Source: Chloroflexota bacterium (GTDB lineage Bacteria > Chloroflexota > Limnocylindria > QHBO01). Taken from it: a stretch of 64,000 nt of DNA. This document shows positions 53,736 through 61,428 of this stretch, piece after piece. The stretch is from the NCBI GenBank assembly GCA_040902225.1, contig JBBDXT010000004.1, forward strand, positions 806,697 to 870,696. Direction: 5' to 3'. The notes beneath the pieces were generated by a model, which made no database searches, was not told the DNA's origin, and worked only from the letters and a program-made list of their open reading frames with translations. Positions within the stretch are counted from its first letter, which is position 1; each line of letters starts with the position of its first letter. Both the position numbers and the translations under genes were made by a program.

Positions 53736-54266
53736 ATGCAGTCAGCCGAAGAATCGACGTTCCAGGCCGGGGCCCAAGGCGGCCCGCAACTGGAACTCGA
53801 GCTGGTCTCATCCGACGCCCGAATCGCGGGTTCCGTCAGCCTGGGCGCGTATTCCCGCCTCTCCGACCTCCTCAACTTTCACGACGAGATCCTGACCGTC
53901 AGCGATGGCGCGGTCCTGACTCCGCAGGCCACGCGGTCCGCCGACGCGGCGCCACGCCTCGACGTCCGGCTGAACGAGCTGACGCTGGTCATCGACCGCT
54001 CGAACTACGTTCCGCCGGTGGATGAGGAACAGATGATCGAGAAGCGCGAGCATCGGATGCTGGCCGTCACCGACGCGTACGTCATCACCGCCACGTTCTT
54101 CATCTACGCCGGAGCCGAGGCGGTGCCGTACCTGCGCGCGAATGAACCTCGATGGATCCCCGTCACCGATGTCAACGTGCGCTCGCTGGTCGACCGCGAG
54201 GTGGAATTCGACGCCAAGTTCGCGGTGCTGCACCGCAAGCCTCTGCTCGCCACGGCGGTCATCTGA
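53736..54266 (+). CDS. Conserved hypothetical protein of unknown function
   Basis: A 176-residue soluble protein. It has a beta-rich arrangement, with repeated strands such as SVSLGAYSRLSDLLNF, LDVRLNELTLVIDRSNYVPP and EHRMLAVTDAYVITATFFIY. It is compatible with a small barrel, but I know no matching family. The ATG has a modest AGAGAGG upstream. It ends 2 bases before the start of the oligopeptidase gene, so the two are probably co-expressed. It may be an accessory or regulatory protein. Confidence 0.65.
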   Translation: MQSAEESTFQAGAQGGPQLELELVSSDARIAGSVSLGAYSRLSDLLNFHDEILTVSDGAVLTPQATRSADAAPRLDVRLNELTLVIDRSNYVPPVDEEQMIEKREHRMLAVTDAYVITATFFIYAGAEAVPYLRANEPRWIPVTDVNVRSLVDREVEFDAKFAVLHRKPLLATAVI

Positions 54267-54268
54267 GG

Positions 54269-56251
54269 ATGCTGCACGACTTCACGAACACCTCCGTCGA
54301 ATCGGTCCGCACCGCGGTCACCGCCGCCCTGGCCGAGGCCGATGCCCTCATCGAGTGTGCCGTCGCCAGCGTCGATGCCCCCTCGTTCGAGGCGACGCTG
54401 CGCCCGCTCGACCTGGCCGGAGCCGCCGCGCTGGTCGGCTACTCGCGCGGCGCGTTCATGGCCTATGTCCACACCGACGCCGATGTGCGCGACGCAGGCC
54501 AGGCGGCCAAGGAGGCGGTCCAGAAGTGGAACGTCGGCCTCCCCTTCCGGGAGGACCTCTTCCGCGCAGTACGCGCCTTCGCCGACACGCCGGAGGCGGC
54601 CGCGCTCGAGGGCGAGCCAAAGCGCCTGCTGGAATTCTGGCTGCGCGACTTCCGTCGGGCGGGCCACGAGCTCGGGGCGGAGGACAAGGCCGAGCTCGAG
54701 AGCCTGCGCCAGCGCCTGGTTGAGCTGGAGGTGGCCTTCGCCCGCAACATCAATGACGACCAAGAAGGGATCGAGGTCAGCCGCGAAGACCTGGCCGGGC
54801 TGCCGGACGACTACGTCGAGCGCCTGAGCCCCGGCAGCGAGCCGGGGAGGTACAAAGTCAGCATCAAGCGGCCGGAGATGGTCCCGTTCATGGCCCAGGC
54901 GCACGATCGGTCGCTGAGGGAGAAGCTCTTCCGCCGGAACTGGACAGCGTCGGTCGACACCAATCGGCCGATCCTGGAAGAGGCGCTCAAGCTCCGACAT
55001 CGGATCGCGCAGCTGTTTGGCCTTCCCACCTGGGCGCATTACGCGCTCGAGGTCAAGATGGCCGGCACGCCCGAACGGGTCGAGGAGTTCTACGCCCAGA
55101 TCGTGCCGCCGCTGCGAGCCGCCGCCGAACGCGAGGTGGCGACGCTCCAGGCGCGAGCCGAGCGGGACGGCATCATCGGTCCGATCCAGGCCTGGGACTG
55201 GACTTACTACGACGACCAGCAGTCGCGCGAGGAGCACGGCGTCGACCAGAACCTGGTCAGCGCCTACCTGCCGCTCGAGCCGGTGATCGACGGGATGTTC
55301 GCGCTCACCGCGGAGGTCTTCGGCCTCGAGTACCGCCGCGTCCCGGATGCGAAGGCCTGGCACCCGGACGTGAAACTGTACGAGATCCGCGACAAGGCGA
55401 GCGGCGAGCTGATCGCCCACTTCTACGCGGACCTGTTCCCGCGCGAGGGCAAGTTCTATCACGCGGCCGCCTTCCCGCTGGAGCTGGGACACCGGCGCAC
55501 CGACGGCAGCTACGCGACCCCGGTAAGCGCCATCGTCGCCAACCTGACGCCCCCCGGACCGGATCGGCCCAGCCTGCTGCGGCATGGGCCGCACGGCGAG
55601 CTGGAGACCCTCTTCCACGAGTTCGGGCACATCCTGCACGAGAGCCTGACGCGCGCCGAATCGGCCCGATTCAGCGGAGCCGAGACGGAGCGCGACTTCG
55701 TCGAGGCACCCTCCCAGATCATGGAGCATTGGGTCTGGCAGCCATCCATCCTGGCCCGTTTCGCACGGCACCACGAGACCGCTGAACCGATTCCGCAGGA
55801 CCTGATCGATCGCATGGTCGGCAGCCGATACCTGAACGTGGGCCTGCGTGGCGCCTGGCAGGTGAGCTACGGCGCCGAGGACATGGCGATGCACGCCAGC
55901 CGCGAGGCGGTCGACCTCGACGCCGCCATGCGCGAGGCGTTCGAGGTCACCTCGCTCCCCTATCCGAAGGGGACGTGCGCGGTCGCCTCGTTCGGGCACC
56001 TGATGGGCGGCTACGACGCCGGCTATTACGGCTACCTGTGGGCCGAGGTGATCGGCGACGACCTGTGGGGTCGCTTCATGGATGAGGGGATCACCTCACC
56101 CGGTGTGGGGATGGCCTACCGCCGCGCGATCCTGGAGCCGAACGGCACCCGATCCGGCGACGACATGGTGGCCGATTTCCTGGGGCGGCCGGCCGCGGTC
56201 GAGAACTACCTGCGCATGCGCGACCTGCTCCCGGTGGAGACCGAGGCTTAG
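54269..56251 (+). CDS. M3-family metallopeptidase (oligopeptidase F/thimet type)
   Basis: A 660-residue zinc oligopeptidase. The catalytic core has HEFGHILHE (zinc His residues and Glu), and the third ligand falls in VEAPSQIMEHWVW downstream. The N-terminal helical part (about 1-250) and the C-terminal YDAGYYGYLWAEVIGDDLWG and FLGRPA segments complete the family pattern. It degrades short cytosolic peptides. It starts 2 bases after the preceding gene; no signal peptide is present. Length is typical of dipeptidyl carboxypeptidase/oligopeptidase A relatives. Confidence 0.95.
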   Translation: MLHDFTNTSVESVRTAVTAALAEADALIECAVASVDAPSFEATLRPLDLAGAAALVGYSRGAFMAYVHTDADVRDAGQAAKEAVQKWNVGLPFREDLFRAVRAFADTPEAAALEGEPKRLLEFWLRDFRRAGHELGAEDKAELESLRQRLVELEVAFARNINDDQEGIEVSREDLAGLPDDYVERLSPGSEPGRYKVSIKRPEMVPFMAQAHDRSLREKLFRRNWTASVDTNRPILEEALKLRHRIAQLFGLPTWAHYALEVKMAGTPERVEEFYAQIVPPLRAAAEREVATLQARAERDGIIGPIQAWDWTYYDDQQSREEHGVDQNLVSAYLPLEPVIDGMFALTAEVFGLEYRRVPDAKAWHPDVKLYEIRDKASGELIAHFYADLFPREGKFYHAAAFPLELGHRRTDGSYATPVSAIVANLTPPGPDRPSLLRHGPHGELETLFHEFGHILHESLTRAESARFSGAETERDFVEAPSQIMEHWVWQPSILARFARHHETAEPIPQDLIDRMVGSRYLNVGLRGAWQVSYGAEDMAMHASREAVDLDAAMREAFEVTSLPYPKGTCAVASFGHLMGGYDAGYYGYLWAEVIGDDLWGRFMDEGITSPGVGMAYRRAILEPNGTRSGDDMVADFLGRPAAVENYLRMRDLLPVETEA

Positions 56252-56310
56252 GGGCAGGCGCGGTTCTGCTGCGGGTGGCTGCGGCGGGTGCTCTGCTGTC
56301 AGCGTCCTTC

Positions 56311-56334
56311 GTGCAATCGTGCTTTCGTGCTACG
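56311..56334 (+). repeat. Three 8-base GTGC-type repeats (copy 1)
   Basis: GTGCAATC, GTGCTTTC, GTGCTACG in tandem. The left flank TGTCAGCGTCCTTCGTGC (56297-56314) is also found at 57157-57174 with two changes. Related arrays follow at 57171-57218 and 57774-57797. It lies upstream of the AbrB/Doc module. Confidence 0.7.
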
Positions 56335-56351
56335 CGAGCGGCCATGACGCG

Positions 56352-56394
56352 GGGCAGGCGAGCGTATCGGCCTCGCTCGATGCGAGGCTCAACC
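56352..56394 (-). pseudogene. Remnant of the small BrnT-partner gene
   Basis: The minus strand reads PVEPRIERGRYARL, matching PVQARVERGRYARL of the small gene at 57253-57426. Only about 14 codons survive. It suggests the same partner gene once lay here, near the other toxin module. Confidence 0.6.
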
Positions 56395-56400
56395 GGCTCC

Positions 56401-56428
56401 TTGACAGGTAGCATCTTTATGCTACGGT
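56401..56428 (+). promoter_or_regulatory. Promoter and operator of the AbrB/Doc operon
   Basis: TTGACA (56401-56406), 16 bases, then TACGGT (56423-56428) fits a sigma-70 promoter. Overlapping it is the perfect palindrome GTAGCAT-CTTT-ATGCTAC (56408-56425), a good operator for the AbrB-type antitoxin. The antitoxin ATG at 56436 would be only about 1-2 bases from the transcription start, so the message is probably leaderless; no ribosome binding site is seen. Confidence 0.65.
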
Positions 56429-56435
56429 TCGTCTC

Positions 56436-56663
56436 ATGTTGAAGCAGATTCGCCTCCGCCAGGCCGGCGGCTCGGTGAGCGCGACCCTGCCCAAGGAGAT
56501 GGCTGATCGGCTCAGCTTGGGCGCGGGCGACGAGGTGCTGGCGGTCGAGACGACCGATGGGATCCTGTTGACGCCCTATGACGCCGCCACACTCGAGGCG
56601 GTCAGCGTTGGTCGCCGGCTGGCCAAGCGGTATCGAAGCGCGCTCCGCGAACTGGCCCACTAG
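56436..56663 (+). CDS. AbrB/MazE-type antitoxin
   Basis: 75 residues with a swapped-hairpin AbrB-like DNA-binding domain (LRQAGGSVSATLPKEMADRL and GAGDEVLAVETTDG), followed by a helical C-terminal toxin-binding tail. It is the first gene of the AbrB/Doc pair, 7 bases before the toxin start. It should repress its own operon by binding the palindrome 10 bases upstream and neutralise the Doc toxin. Confidence 0.9.
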   Translation: MLKQIRLRQAGGSVSATLPKEMADRLSLGAGDEVLAVETTDGILLTPYDAATLEAVSVGRRLAKRYRSALRELAH

Positions 56664-56670
56664 CCGGGGG

Positions 56671-57051
56671 ATGGAAGAGCCGACCTGGCTTTCGCGCCTC
56701 GCCATTGACGCGCTCCACCTGGACCAGCTCCGTGAGCACGGCGGCCTGCGAGGCCTTCGCGACGAGAACGCGCTCGGGTCGGCGTTGGCCCGCCCGCAAC
56801 AGCGGTGGCGATACGACCCGAAGGCCGATCTAGCCGATCTGGCTGCGGCCTACGGGTTCGGCCTGGTCCGGGACCATCCCTACGCGGACGGCAACAAGCG
56901 CATCGGTTTCCTGGCCCTCGCGACGTTTCTTGACCTGAATGGGGTGGTCTTGAGTGCCGCCGATGCCGATGTCGTGGCCATGATGGATTCCCTTGCCGCC
57001 GGCACGTCGAGTGAGGAGGAGCTGGCGGTCTGGATCAGACGCCACACCTGA
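56671..57051 (+). CDS. Doc-type Fic toxin (death-on-curing)
   Basis: 126 residues. The Fic catalytic motif is HPYADGNKRIGF (about 70-81), where His and the DGNKR loop bind ATP. Doc proteins phosphorylate EF-Tu to stop translation. The N-terminal LARPQQRWRYDP and the C-terminal VAMMDSLAAG are typical of the family. The ATG at 56671 lies 7 bases after the antitoxin stop. Because Pro/Tyr vary from the HPF consensus, activity should be tested, but all key residues are present. Confidence 0.92.
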   Translation: MEEPTWLSRLAIDALHLDQLREHGGLRGLRDENALGSALARPQQRWRYDPKADLADLAAAYGFGLVRDHPYADGNKRIGFLALATFLDLNGVVLSAADADVVAMMDSLAAGTSSEEELAVWIRRHT

Positions 57052-57170
57052 CCGATAGCGACGTGGCCCGGCGGGCCGTGGTCCTCGCCACCCGGCGCAA
57101 TTGGTGCGGCGCTATTCGCTCGCGGCGGGCGAACATTTCGCACCGGGTACTTCCGGTGTCAGGGTCCTTT
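57052..57170. other. Gap between Doc and the GTGC array, no gene seen
   Basis: 119 bases without a gene. The stretch leads into the repeat flank TGTCAGGGTCCTTTGTGC and looks like part of the same recombined sequence. Confidence 0.35.
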
Positions 57171-57218
57171 GTGCGGCTGTGGGGCCGTGCAGCTGTGTGG
57201 CTGTGTAGCTGTGCTGCA
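57171..57218 (+). repeat. Six 8-base GTGC-type tandem repeats (copy 2)
   Basis: Units GTGCGGCT, GTGGGGCC, GTGCAGCT, GTGTGGCT, GTGTAGCT, GTGCTGCA (consensus GTGYRGCT). The right flank CACAACCGACTGTGACGC resembles the flank of copy 3. Copies 2 and 3 bracket the BrnT module at a distance of about 600 bases. Confidence 0.8.
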
Positions 57219-57252
57219 CAACCGACTGTGACGCGAACGCATTAGCGCGAAG

Positions 57253-57426
57253 CTACGACCCCTGGGACCCTGCCGGGCGCGGGCGCGGGCGGTCCGGGGT
57301 CACATCCTTGGATTTCGGAGACGGCGTGACCTCAACGACGTAGCCATCGGATGAGAGGCGAGCGTACCGGCCTCGCTCAACGCGCGCCTGGACGGGCTTG
57401 GGAGGCTTAGGCTTCTTCGTAGGCAT
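57253..57426 (-). CDS. Small basic partner protein of BrnT (putative antitoxin)
   Basis: 57 residues: begins MPTKKPKPPKPVQARVERGR, then YARLSSDGYVVEVTPSPKSKD and a Pro/Arg-rich end. Its ATG lies 20 bases inside the brnT 3' end in another frame, so the two are translationally coupled in the usual BrnT-BrnA order. It lacks the ribbon-helix-helix of BrnA, so it may be a novel antitoxin type. A 14-codon remnant of a second copy is at 56352-56394. Function is inferred from position only. Confidence 0.6.
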   Translation of the reverse strand: MPTKKPKPPKPVQARVERGRYARLSSDGYVVEVTPSPKSKDVTPDRPRPRPAGSQGS

Positions 57427-57688
57427 GTCGTTCCCGCCTGGTGGCGTCGCGTGCGGAGATGATCCGGATGGTAAAGCCGTCCTCCGACGTTGTCACGTGG
57501 AGGACTTGGCCCCTGCGAGACCTTCCCGTCGTGCTCCAGCGTTGCTCACCGGTTGAGTGCTCCACATCTTCCTCAGACCTGGCGAGGGGATCCAAAAGCA
57601 CCTCGATCGCTTGCCGAAAGTCGACCCCGTGCTTGCGAACATTGTCAGCCTCCTTGTCCTCGTCCCAGAGGAAGCGGGGCGTCGTCAT
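57407..57688 (-). CDS. BrnT-family ribonuclease toxin
   Basis: 93 residues from ATG 57688. FLWDEDKEADNVRKHGVDFR is the BrnT N-terminal signature, and QVLHVTTSEDGFTIRIISAR then RRERHAYEEA are the C-terminal strands. BrnT is a type II toxin that cuts RNA, with a catalytic Arg/His/Asp set including the KHGV His. It overlaps the small partner gene by 20 bases. Promoter elements may lie within the upstream GTGC array at 57774-57797. Confidence 0.9.
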   Translation of the reverse strand: MTTPRFLWDEDKEADNVRKHGVDFRQAIEVLLDPLARSEEDVEHSTGEQRWSTTGRSRRGQVLHVTTSEDGFTIRIISARDATRRERHAYEEA

Positions 57689-57773
57689 TCCCGAATCGTC
57701 GGCAACGCCGCTTACCAGGCAATTACTCGTGCGCGGTACCACGGCGGCCCGGCTCTGCGCGCCGAGTCTGGTT

Positions 57774-57797
57774 GTGCGGCTGTGCGGCTGTGCTGCA
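57774..57797 (+). repeat. Three 8-base GTGC-type repeats (copy 3)
   Basis: GTGCGGCT, GTGCGGCT, GTGCTGCA, followed by CACCCAACCTTGACGC, which resembles the right flank of copy 2. It is 86 bases upstream of the brnT start on the opposite side of the module from copy 2. Confidence 0.75.
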
Positions 57798-57849
57798 CAC
57801 CCAACCTTGACGCCGACCGAGTGCCGGCCTGGAACGCTCGCGTGCCCAG

Positions 57850-58644
57850 CTAGCTCTCCAGGAACTCCGTGACGATGCGCAGGAACTCCTCTGGCGCCTC
57901 CATTGGCGGCAAGTGCGCGACGCCGGGCATCCTGACCAGCCGCGCGTGCGGAATGGACGCGGCCAGGTGCACCCCCATCTCCATCATGTCCGGCTGATCC
58001 AGCTCTCCCACCACCACGAGCGTGCGCGCGCCGACCTCCCCCAGCCGATCCGCAGCCCGCGGCTCGAGCGGCTCAGCGTCGACTGCACCCTCGACGGCCT
58101 GGAGCTCAAGGGCGGGGCGGTACATGTCGAACACGGCCTGTCGCAGCTCGGGTGGCGCCTCGCGGCCTCGAAGTGGCCCGTCAACCCAGGTCCGCACATT
58201 GGCCCATGCCACCTCGTCGAGGTCGCCTCGCTGCCAGGCGGCCTCTTCTGCCTCCCAATCGGCCTTCAATGAATCAGCCCACTCCCAGCCGGCAAGGCCT
58301 GGAGCGACCACTACCAGGCGATCCACCTTGTACGGCTCGCCCAGCGCCAGGTCGAGCGACGCCGACCCACCCATCGAGACACCGATCACGTGGGCCGGCA
58401 CCGCGGCCAGCGCCCGGAGCAGCCGGGCGAGGTCGTGCCAGTTGGTGAAGGCCTCGGTGGCGGCGATGGACTCGCCGAAGCCGCGCAGATCGGGGCGGAT
58501 CACCCGGAACCGGGCAGCCAGAGCCTCCCAGACCGGATCCCACATGTGCCGGTTGGCGATCCCGGCGTGGACGAGCAGCAGCGGATGGCCTGAACCAGCC
58601 TCGTCGTAGGCGATATCGGCTCCGTTGAGGTTCAGGGTTGGCAT
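57850..58644 (-). CDS. Alpha/beta hydrolase
   Basis: 264 residues. LLLVHAGIANRHMWDP holds the oxyanion His-Ala variant, the nucleophile is in VIGVSMGGSAS, the acid is in LVVVGELDQPDMME and the His in MPGVAHLPPMEAP. It is close to 3-oxoadipate enol-lactonase/haloperoxidase-like hydrolases; the substrate is unknown. ATG 58644 is favoured over a start 16 codons upstream because MPTLNLNGADIAYDE is the usual N terminus. It stands alone. The 58645-58883 gap has no gene. Confidence 0.87.
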   Translation of the reverse strand: MPTLNLNGADIAYDEAGSGHPLLLVHAGIANRHMWDPVWEALAARFRVIRPDLRGFGESIAATEAFTNWHDLARLLRALAAVPAHVIGVSMGGSASLDLALGEPYKVDRLVVVAPGLAGWEWADSLKADWEAEEAAWQRGDLDEVAWANVRTWVDGPLRGREAPPELRQAVFDMYRPALELQAVEGAVDAEPLEPRAADRLGEVGARTLVVVGELDQPDMMEMGVHLAASIPHARLVRMPGVAHLPPMEAPEEFLRIVTEFLES

Positions 58645-58883
58645 CGGTTGAGGATAGACCGTGGCGCGTGCGCTGCTCTGCTGGACCATCACAGCGCCGG
58701 CCTATCGCCCCTAGTCAGGGCACAAAGTCGCCTCCGTACCCGGACCGATGTACTGCCCGCTAGGCCGTCGCCGGCTGCGCGACTGGGCAGGTGTTTATCG
58801 GGCGCCTATTGCGTCCACCTGCAACACAGCACGAGGATTTACGCTCATGATGAGACTCCATTCAGCTCGGAGTCGTAGGGCAC

Positions 58884-59690
58884 TCAGCAGTCAGTCTCGG
58901 CCAGTCCGCTGGCGGTCAAGCCGATCTGCACGCGAACCGACGCCGCGTTGTTCGCATCGTTGCGCTCCGTAAGGTGGACGGTCGGATCCGCGGTGGAGAC
59001 GAAGCAGTACAGGCCAGCGGCGAGGCCGGTGATGTCGACCCACTGGCCGGAGATCGTGCTGGGGTACTCGTCACTCCAACCGATGCTCAGCCCTTCGGTC
59101 GCGTTCCGCCCGCAGCTGCGGTAGTACTTGCTCGACGGCGAGCCGGTGACGCCCGCCTGGGGGTTGTGGACATCGATGAGGCAGAAGGTTGCCTTGGGGC
59201 TGCTGGTCAGCGACAGGCCGGTGCGCTCGCCGTCGACATCGGTGGCGTAGAGCTCGTACGACGCGAAGTTGTCGATGTGCCAGTGCCGATGCTGGGCGTG
59301 GAACGTCATACAGCCCGCCTCGGCGGTGGTCGAGGAGGTGTCGGTCCCGCGCTCGAACACGCCGTTGCCGTTCGCGTCATGGTAGAGGCGCTGCATCGCG
59401 ATGCGGTCCTCGCCTCTGGTGCCGCACTTCGTCTTGCTGGGGAAGACCTCCAGCGGCCCGATGTTGGCGGCCAGTGCCCCTCTCCCGTCGCGCGCCGTGT
59501 TGAGGACCTCGTTGTCGAATCGCAGCAGGCGGCGACCGGAGACGGTCGAGGTGTCAATGCTGAAGTCCTTCGGCTCGATCGTCACCAGGTCAGGCGTCAA
59601 CACCACGGGCTCGACCGCGAGGGTTGTTGCGCTGACGAGCACTGCGGCGACGGCCGCTGCGGAAAGCGATACCCATTTTGGTCGTCGCAC
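58884..59690 (-). CDS. Secreted lysyl-oxidase-like protein
   Basis: 268 residues from GTG. The signal peptide (about 5-26, VSLSAAAVAAVLVSATTLAV) is followed by a lysyl oxidase domain. RFDNEVLNTARDGRG, FHAQHRHWHIDNFASYEL (copper His cluster), FCLIDVHNP and YYRSCGR are the family features. Bacterial members probably oxidise amines at the cell surface. The C-terminal NNAASVRVQIG ends the copper-binding barrel. A zinc-ribbon-like frame upstream at 59.7-59.8 kb was not accepted as a gene. Confidence 0.88.
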   Translation of the reverse strand: MRRPKWVSLSAAAVAAVLVSATTLAVEPVVLTPDLVTIEPKDFSIDTSTVSGRRLLRFDNEVLNTARDGRGALAANIGPLEVFPSKTKCGTRGEDRIAMQRLYHDANGNGVFERGTDTSSTTAEAGCMTFHAQHRHWHIDNFASYELYATDVDGERTGLSLTSSPKATFCLIDVHNPQAGVTGSPSSKYYRSCGRNATEGLSIGWSDEYPSTISGQWVDITGLAAGLYCFVSTADPTVHLTERNDANNAASVRVQIGLTASGLAETDC

Positions 59691-59843
59691 CGCGAACTCC
59701 TCATCTCGTGGATTGACCCAGCGTACTCCCCCATGATCGGCGTGTCGCCGACGGTCAGCGTCGCCCCGCAGTTCAGGCAGACCCGAATCAGTTGCCCCGA
59801 ATCCGGGGGTGCGGGGACGAGCGAGGCCTGATAGCGTCAGCCG

Positions 59844-60836
59844 ATGATTCGTCGGCTGGTGCGGGTCATCGTTGTTGTGCTGCTGGGAGTTGCGATTGGC
59901 GTCATGGCCTATGTCGCCTTCCTGATGATGACCAACCCGCGACCGCGGGACGCGGTGGGCTGGACGCTGCTTGCCCCGCTTCCGTCCGGGCGCGGCGAAA
60001 CGGCGGCGGCGGTCGCGGATGGGCGGCTGTACGTCATCGGGGGGCTGACGGGCCTCGGAGGCCAGGCCACTGGGGAGGTATCGGCCTACGACCCGGCGCT
60101 CGACGCCTGGGAGTCAGCGCCTCCCCTCCCCGCGGCCCGACACCATGCGGCGGCAGCCGGCCTGGACGGCGTCGTTTATGCCGGCGGGGGTGCCGCTGCG
60201 GACGGGACACCCCAGCCGACACTCTGGGCGCTCGATCCCGCGACGGAAGCATGGCGCGAGCTGGCGCCGATGCCGGAGCCCCGCCTGGGGCATCGGATTG
60301 TGGCCATCGGCGATCGTTTGTACGTGGTTGGCGGGGTCGGCGTGACCGCCAAGGTCCTGGCCTACGACCCCGCGACCGATGCATGGACAACCGGAGCCCC
60401 GATCCCGACACCGCGAAACCACCTCGCCGCGGTTGTCGTCGAGGGCGAGATCTGGGCCATCGGCGGCCGATCCGGCAGCCAGATCCATACCCGGGTCGAC
60501 ATCTACGACACGAGCACCGACTCATGGCGCGACGGTCCGCTCCTCCCTGAGGCGACCAGTGGCGCGTCCGAGGGAGTCGTGGACGGCGTCATCTTCGTCT
60601 CAGGCGGCGAGGATCCCAGTGGGGCGGGCGGGGTGATCGACCGCCACTGGATGCTCGATACTCGGTCAGAGACGACCCGTTGGGAGCCGCTGTCGCCACC
60701 GCCACTCCCCGTTCACGGTGCGCACGGGGCAGCACTCGATGGCCGGTTCCTGATCGTCGGCGGCGCACTGCGGCAGGGTGCCTTCTCGAGGCTCAGCTGG
60801 ACCATCTCGGCCCAGGCCTACCGGCCCCAGTTGTAA
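59844..60836 (+). CDS. Membrane-anchored Kelch-repeat protein
   Basis: 330 residues. An N-terminal membrane anchor (about 6-28, VRVIVVVLLGVAIGVMAYVAF) is followed by about five Kelch repeats. Each has a GG pair and downstream Y/W, for example GRLYVIGGLTG, GVVYAGGGAAADG, DRLYVVGGVG, GEIWAIGGRSG and GVIFVSGGEDP. Together they form a beta-propeller outside the cell. Kelch proteins bind proteins or sugars; the target is unknown. ATG 59844 has no strong Shine-Dalgarno. The downstream J-domain genes are on the same strand. Confidence 0.85.
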   Translation: MIRRLVRVIVVVLLGVAIGVMAYVAFLMMTNPRPRDAVGWTLLAPLPSGRGETAAAVADGRLYVIGGLTGLGGQATGEVSAYDPALDAWESAPPLPAARHHAAAAGLDGVVYAGGGAAADGTPQPTLWALDPATEAWRELAPMPEPRLGHRIVAIGDRLYVVGGVGVTAKVLAYDPATDAWTTGAPIPTPRNHLAAVVVEGEIWAIGGRSGSQIHTRVDIYDTSTDSWRDGPLLPEATSGASEGVVDGVIFVSGGEDPSGAGGVIDRHWMLDTRSETTRWEPLSPPPLPVHGAHGAALDGRFLIVGGALRQGAFSRLSWTISAQAYRPQL

Positions 60837-60907
60837 GGACTTTTGCTATTGGAAATTGGCTCGATCGGTATGACAATACTGATTCAGCACACAGGTCCCT
60901 GCATTTC

Positions 60908-61405
60908 GTGAGCGAACAAGACTTTTACAAGGTTCTCCAGGTCGACCCTGACGCCGATGCGGACGTGATCGCGGCGGCGTTTGGCGTGCTATCGGGCAAG
61001 CTCAATCCCAGGACGGACCAGACCGGAGTCCACGAGGTCCGCCTGGCGGAGTTGAACCGTGCCTACCTCATCCTTCGGGATCGAGCCGCGCGGCTCGCCT
61101 ACGACAAGAAGCGGAATACAGAGTTGGTGGCGATGGGTCCGGGCGATAACGGCCACGACTACCAGCGCCTGGGCAGCGGCTCACTCACCGAGCGCGTGCA
61201 GGCCGGCCCGAATGGCGAGCACGTGGATTCCCTGACGATCAGCTTCGGGCGATACGCCGGCTGGACGCTGGGCGCACTCGTCCGCCAGGACCCTGACTAC
61301 CTCCGCTGGCTCAGCCGCCACTCTTCAGGAATCCGGTACCGCGCCGCCATCTTGAAGCTTCTTGGCGAGCAGGAAGAGCAACACGCGTCCCAGGCCAAGA
61401 GGTAG
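60908..61405 (+). CDS. J-domain-like protein with DUF3820-like C-terminal domain, HPD lost
   Basis: 165 residues from GTG. The N terminus resembles a J domain (DFYKVLQVDPDADADVIAAAF, in part; RLAELNRAYLILRDRAARLAYD), but the catalytic HPD is replaced by NPR (KLNPRTD). It should therefore not stimulate Hsp70. The C-terminal domain FGRYAGWTLGALVRQDPDYLRWL with SGIRYRAA resembles DUF3820 and exonuclease-associated segments. It shares both domains with the next gene, which lies 23 bases downstream. The pair looks like a tandem duplication in which one copy lost its J function. Confidence 0.72.
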   Translation: MSEQDFYKVLQVDPDADADVIAAAFGVLSGKLNPRTDQTGVHEVRLAELNRAYLILRDRAARLAYDKKRNTELVAMGPGDNGHDYQRLGSGSLTERVQAGPNGEHVDSLTISFGRYAGWTLGALVRQDPDYLRWLSRHSSGIRYRAAILKLLGEQEEQHASQAKR

Positions 61406-61428
61406 CGGCCTGGGGATAGGCTGAGGGT

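Noticed and set aside
53452..53811. Overlapping minus-strand frames in the acetyltransferase upstream gap
   Set aside because: Arg/Pro-rich, no ribosome binding site, overlap the start of the plus-strand gene at 53736.
59695..59830. Minus-strand frame with VCLNCG zinc-ribbon-like start upstream of the lysyl oxidase gene
   Set aside because: Only one Cys knuckle, no start codon or ribosome site, and the frame continues as a shadow of the oxidase gene.
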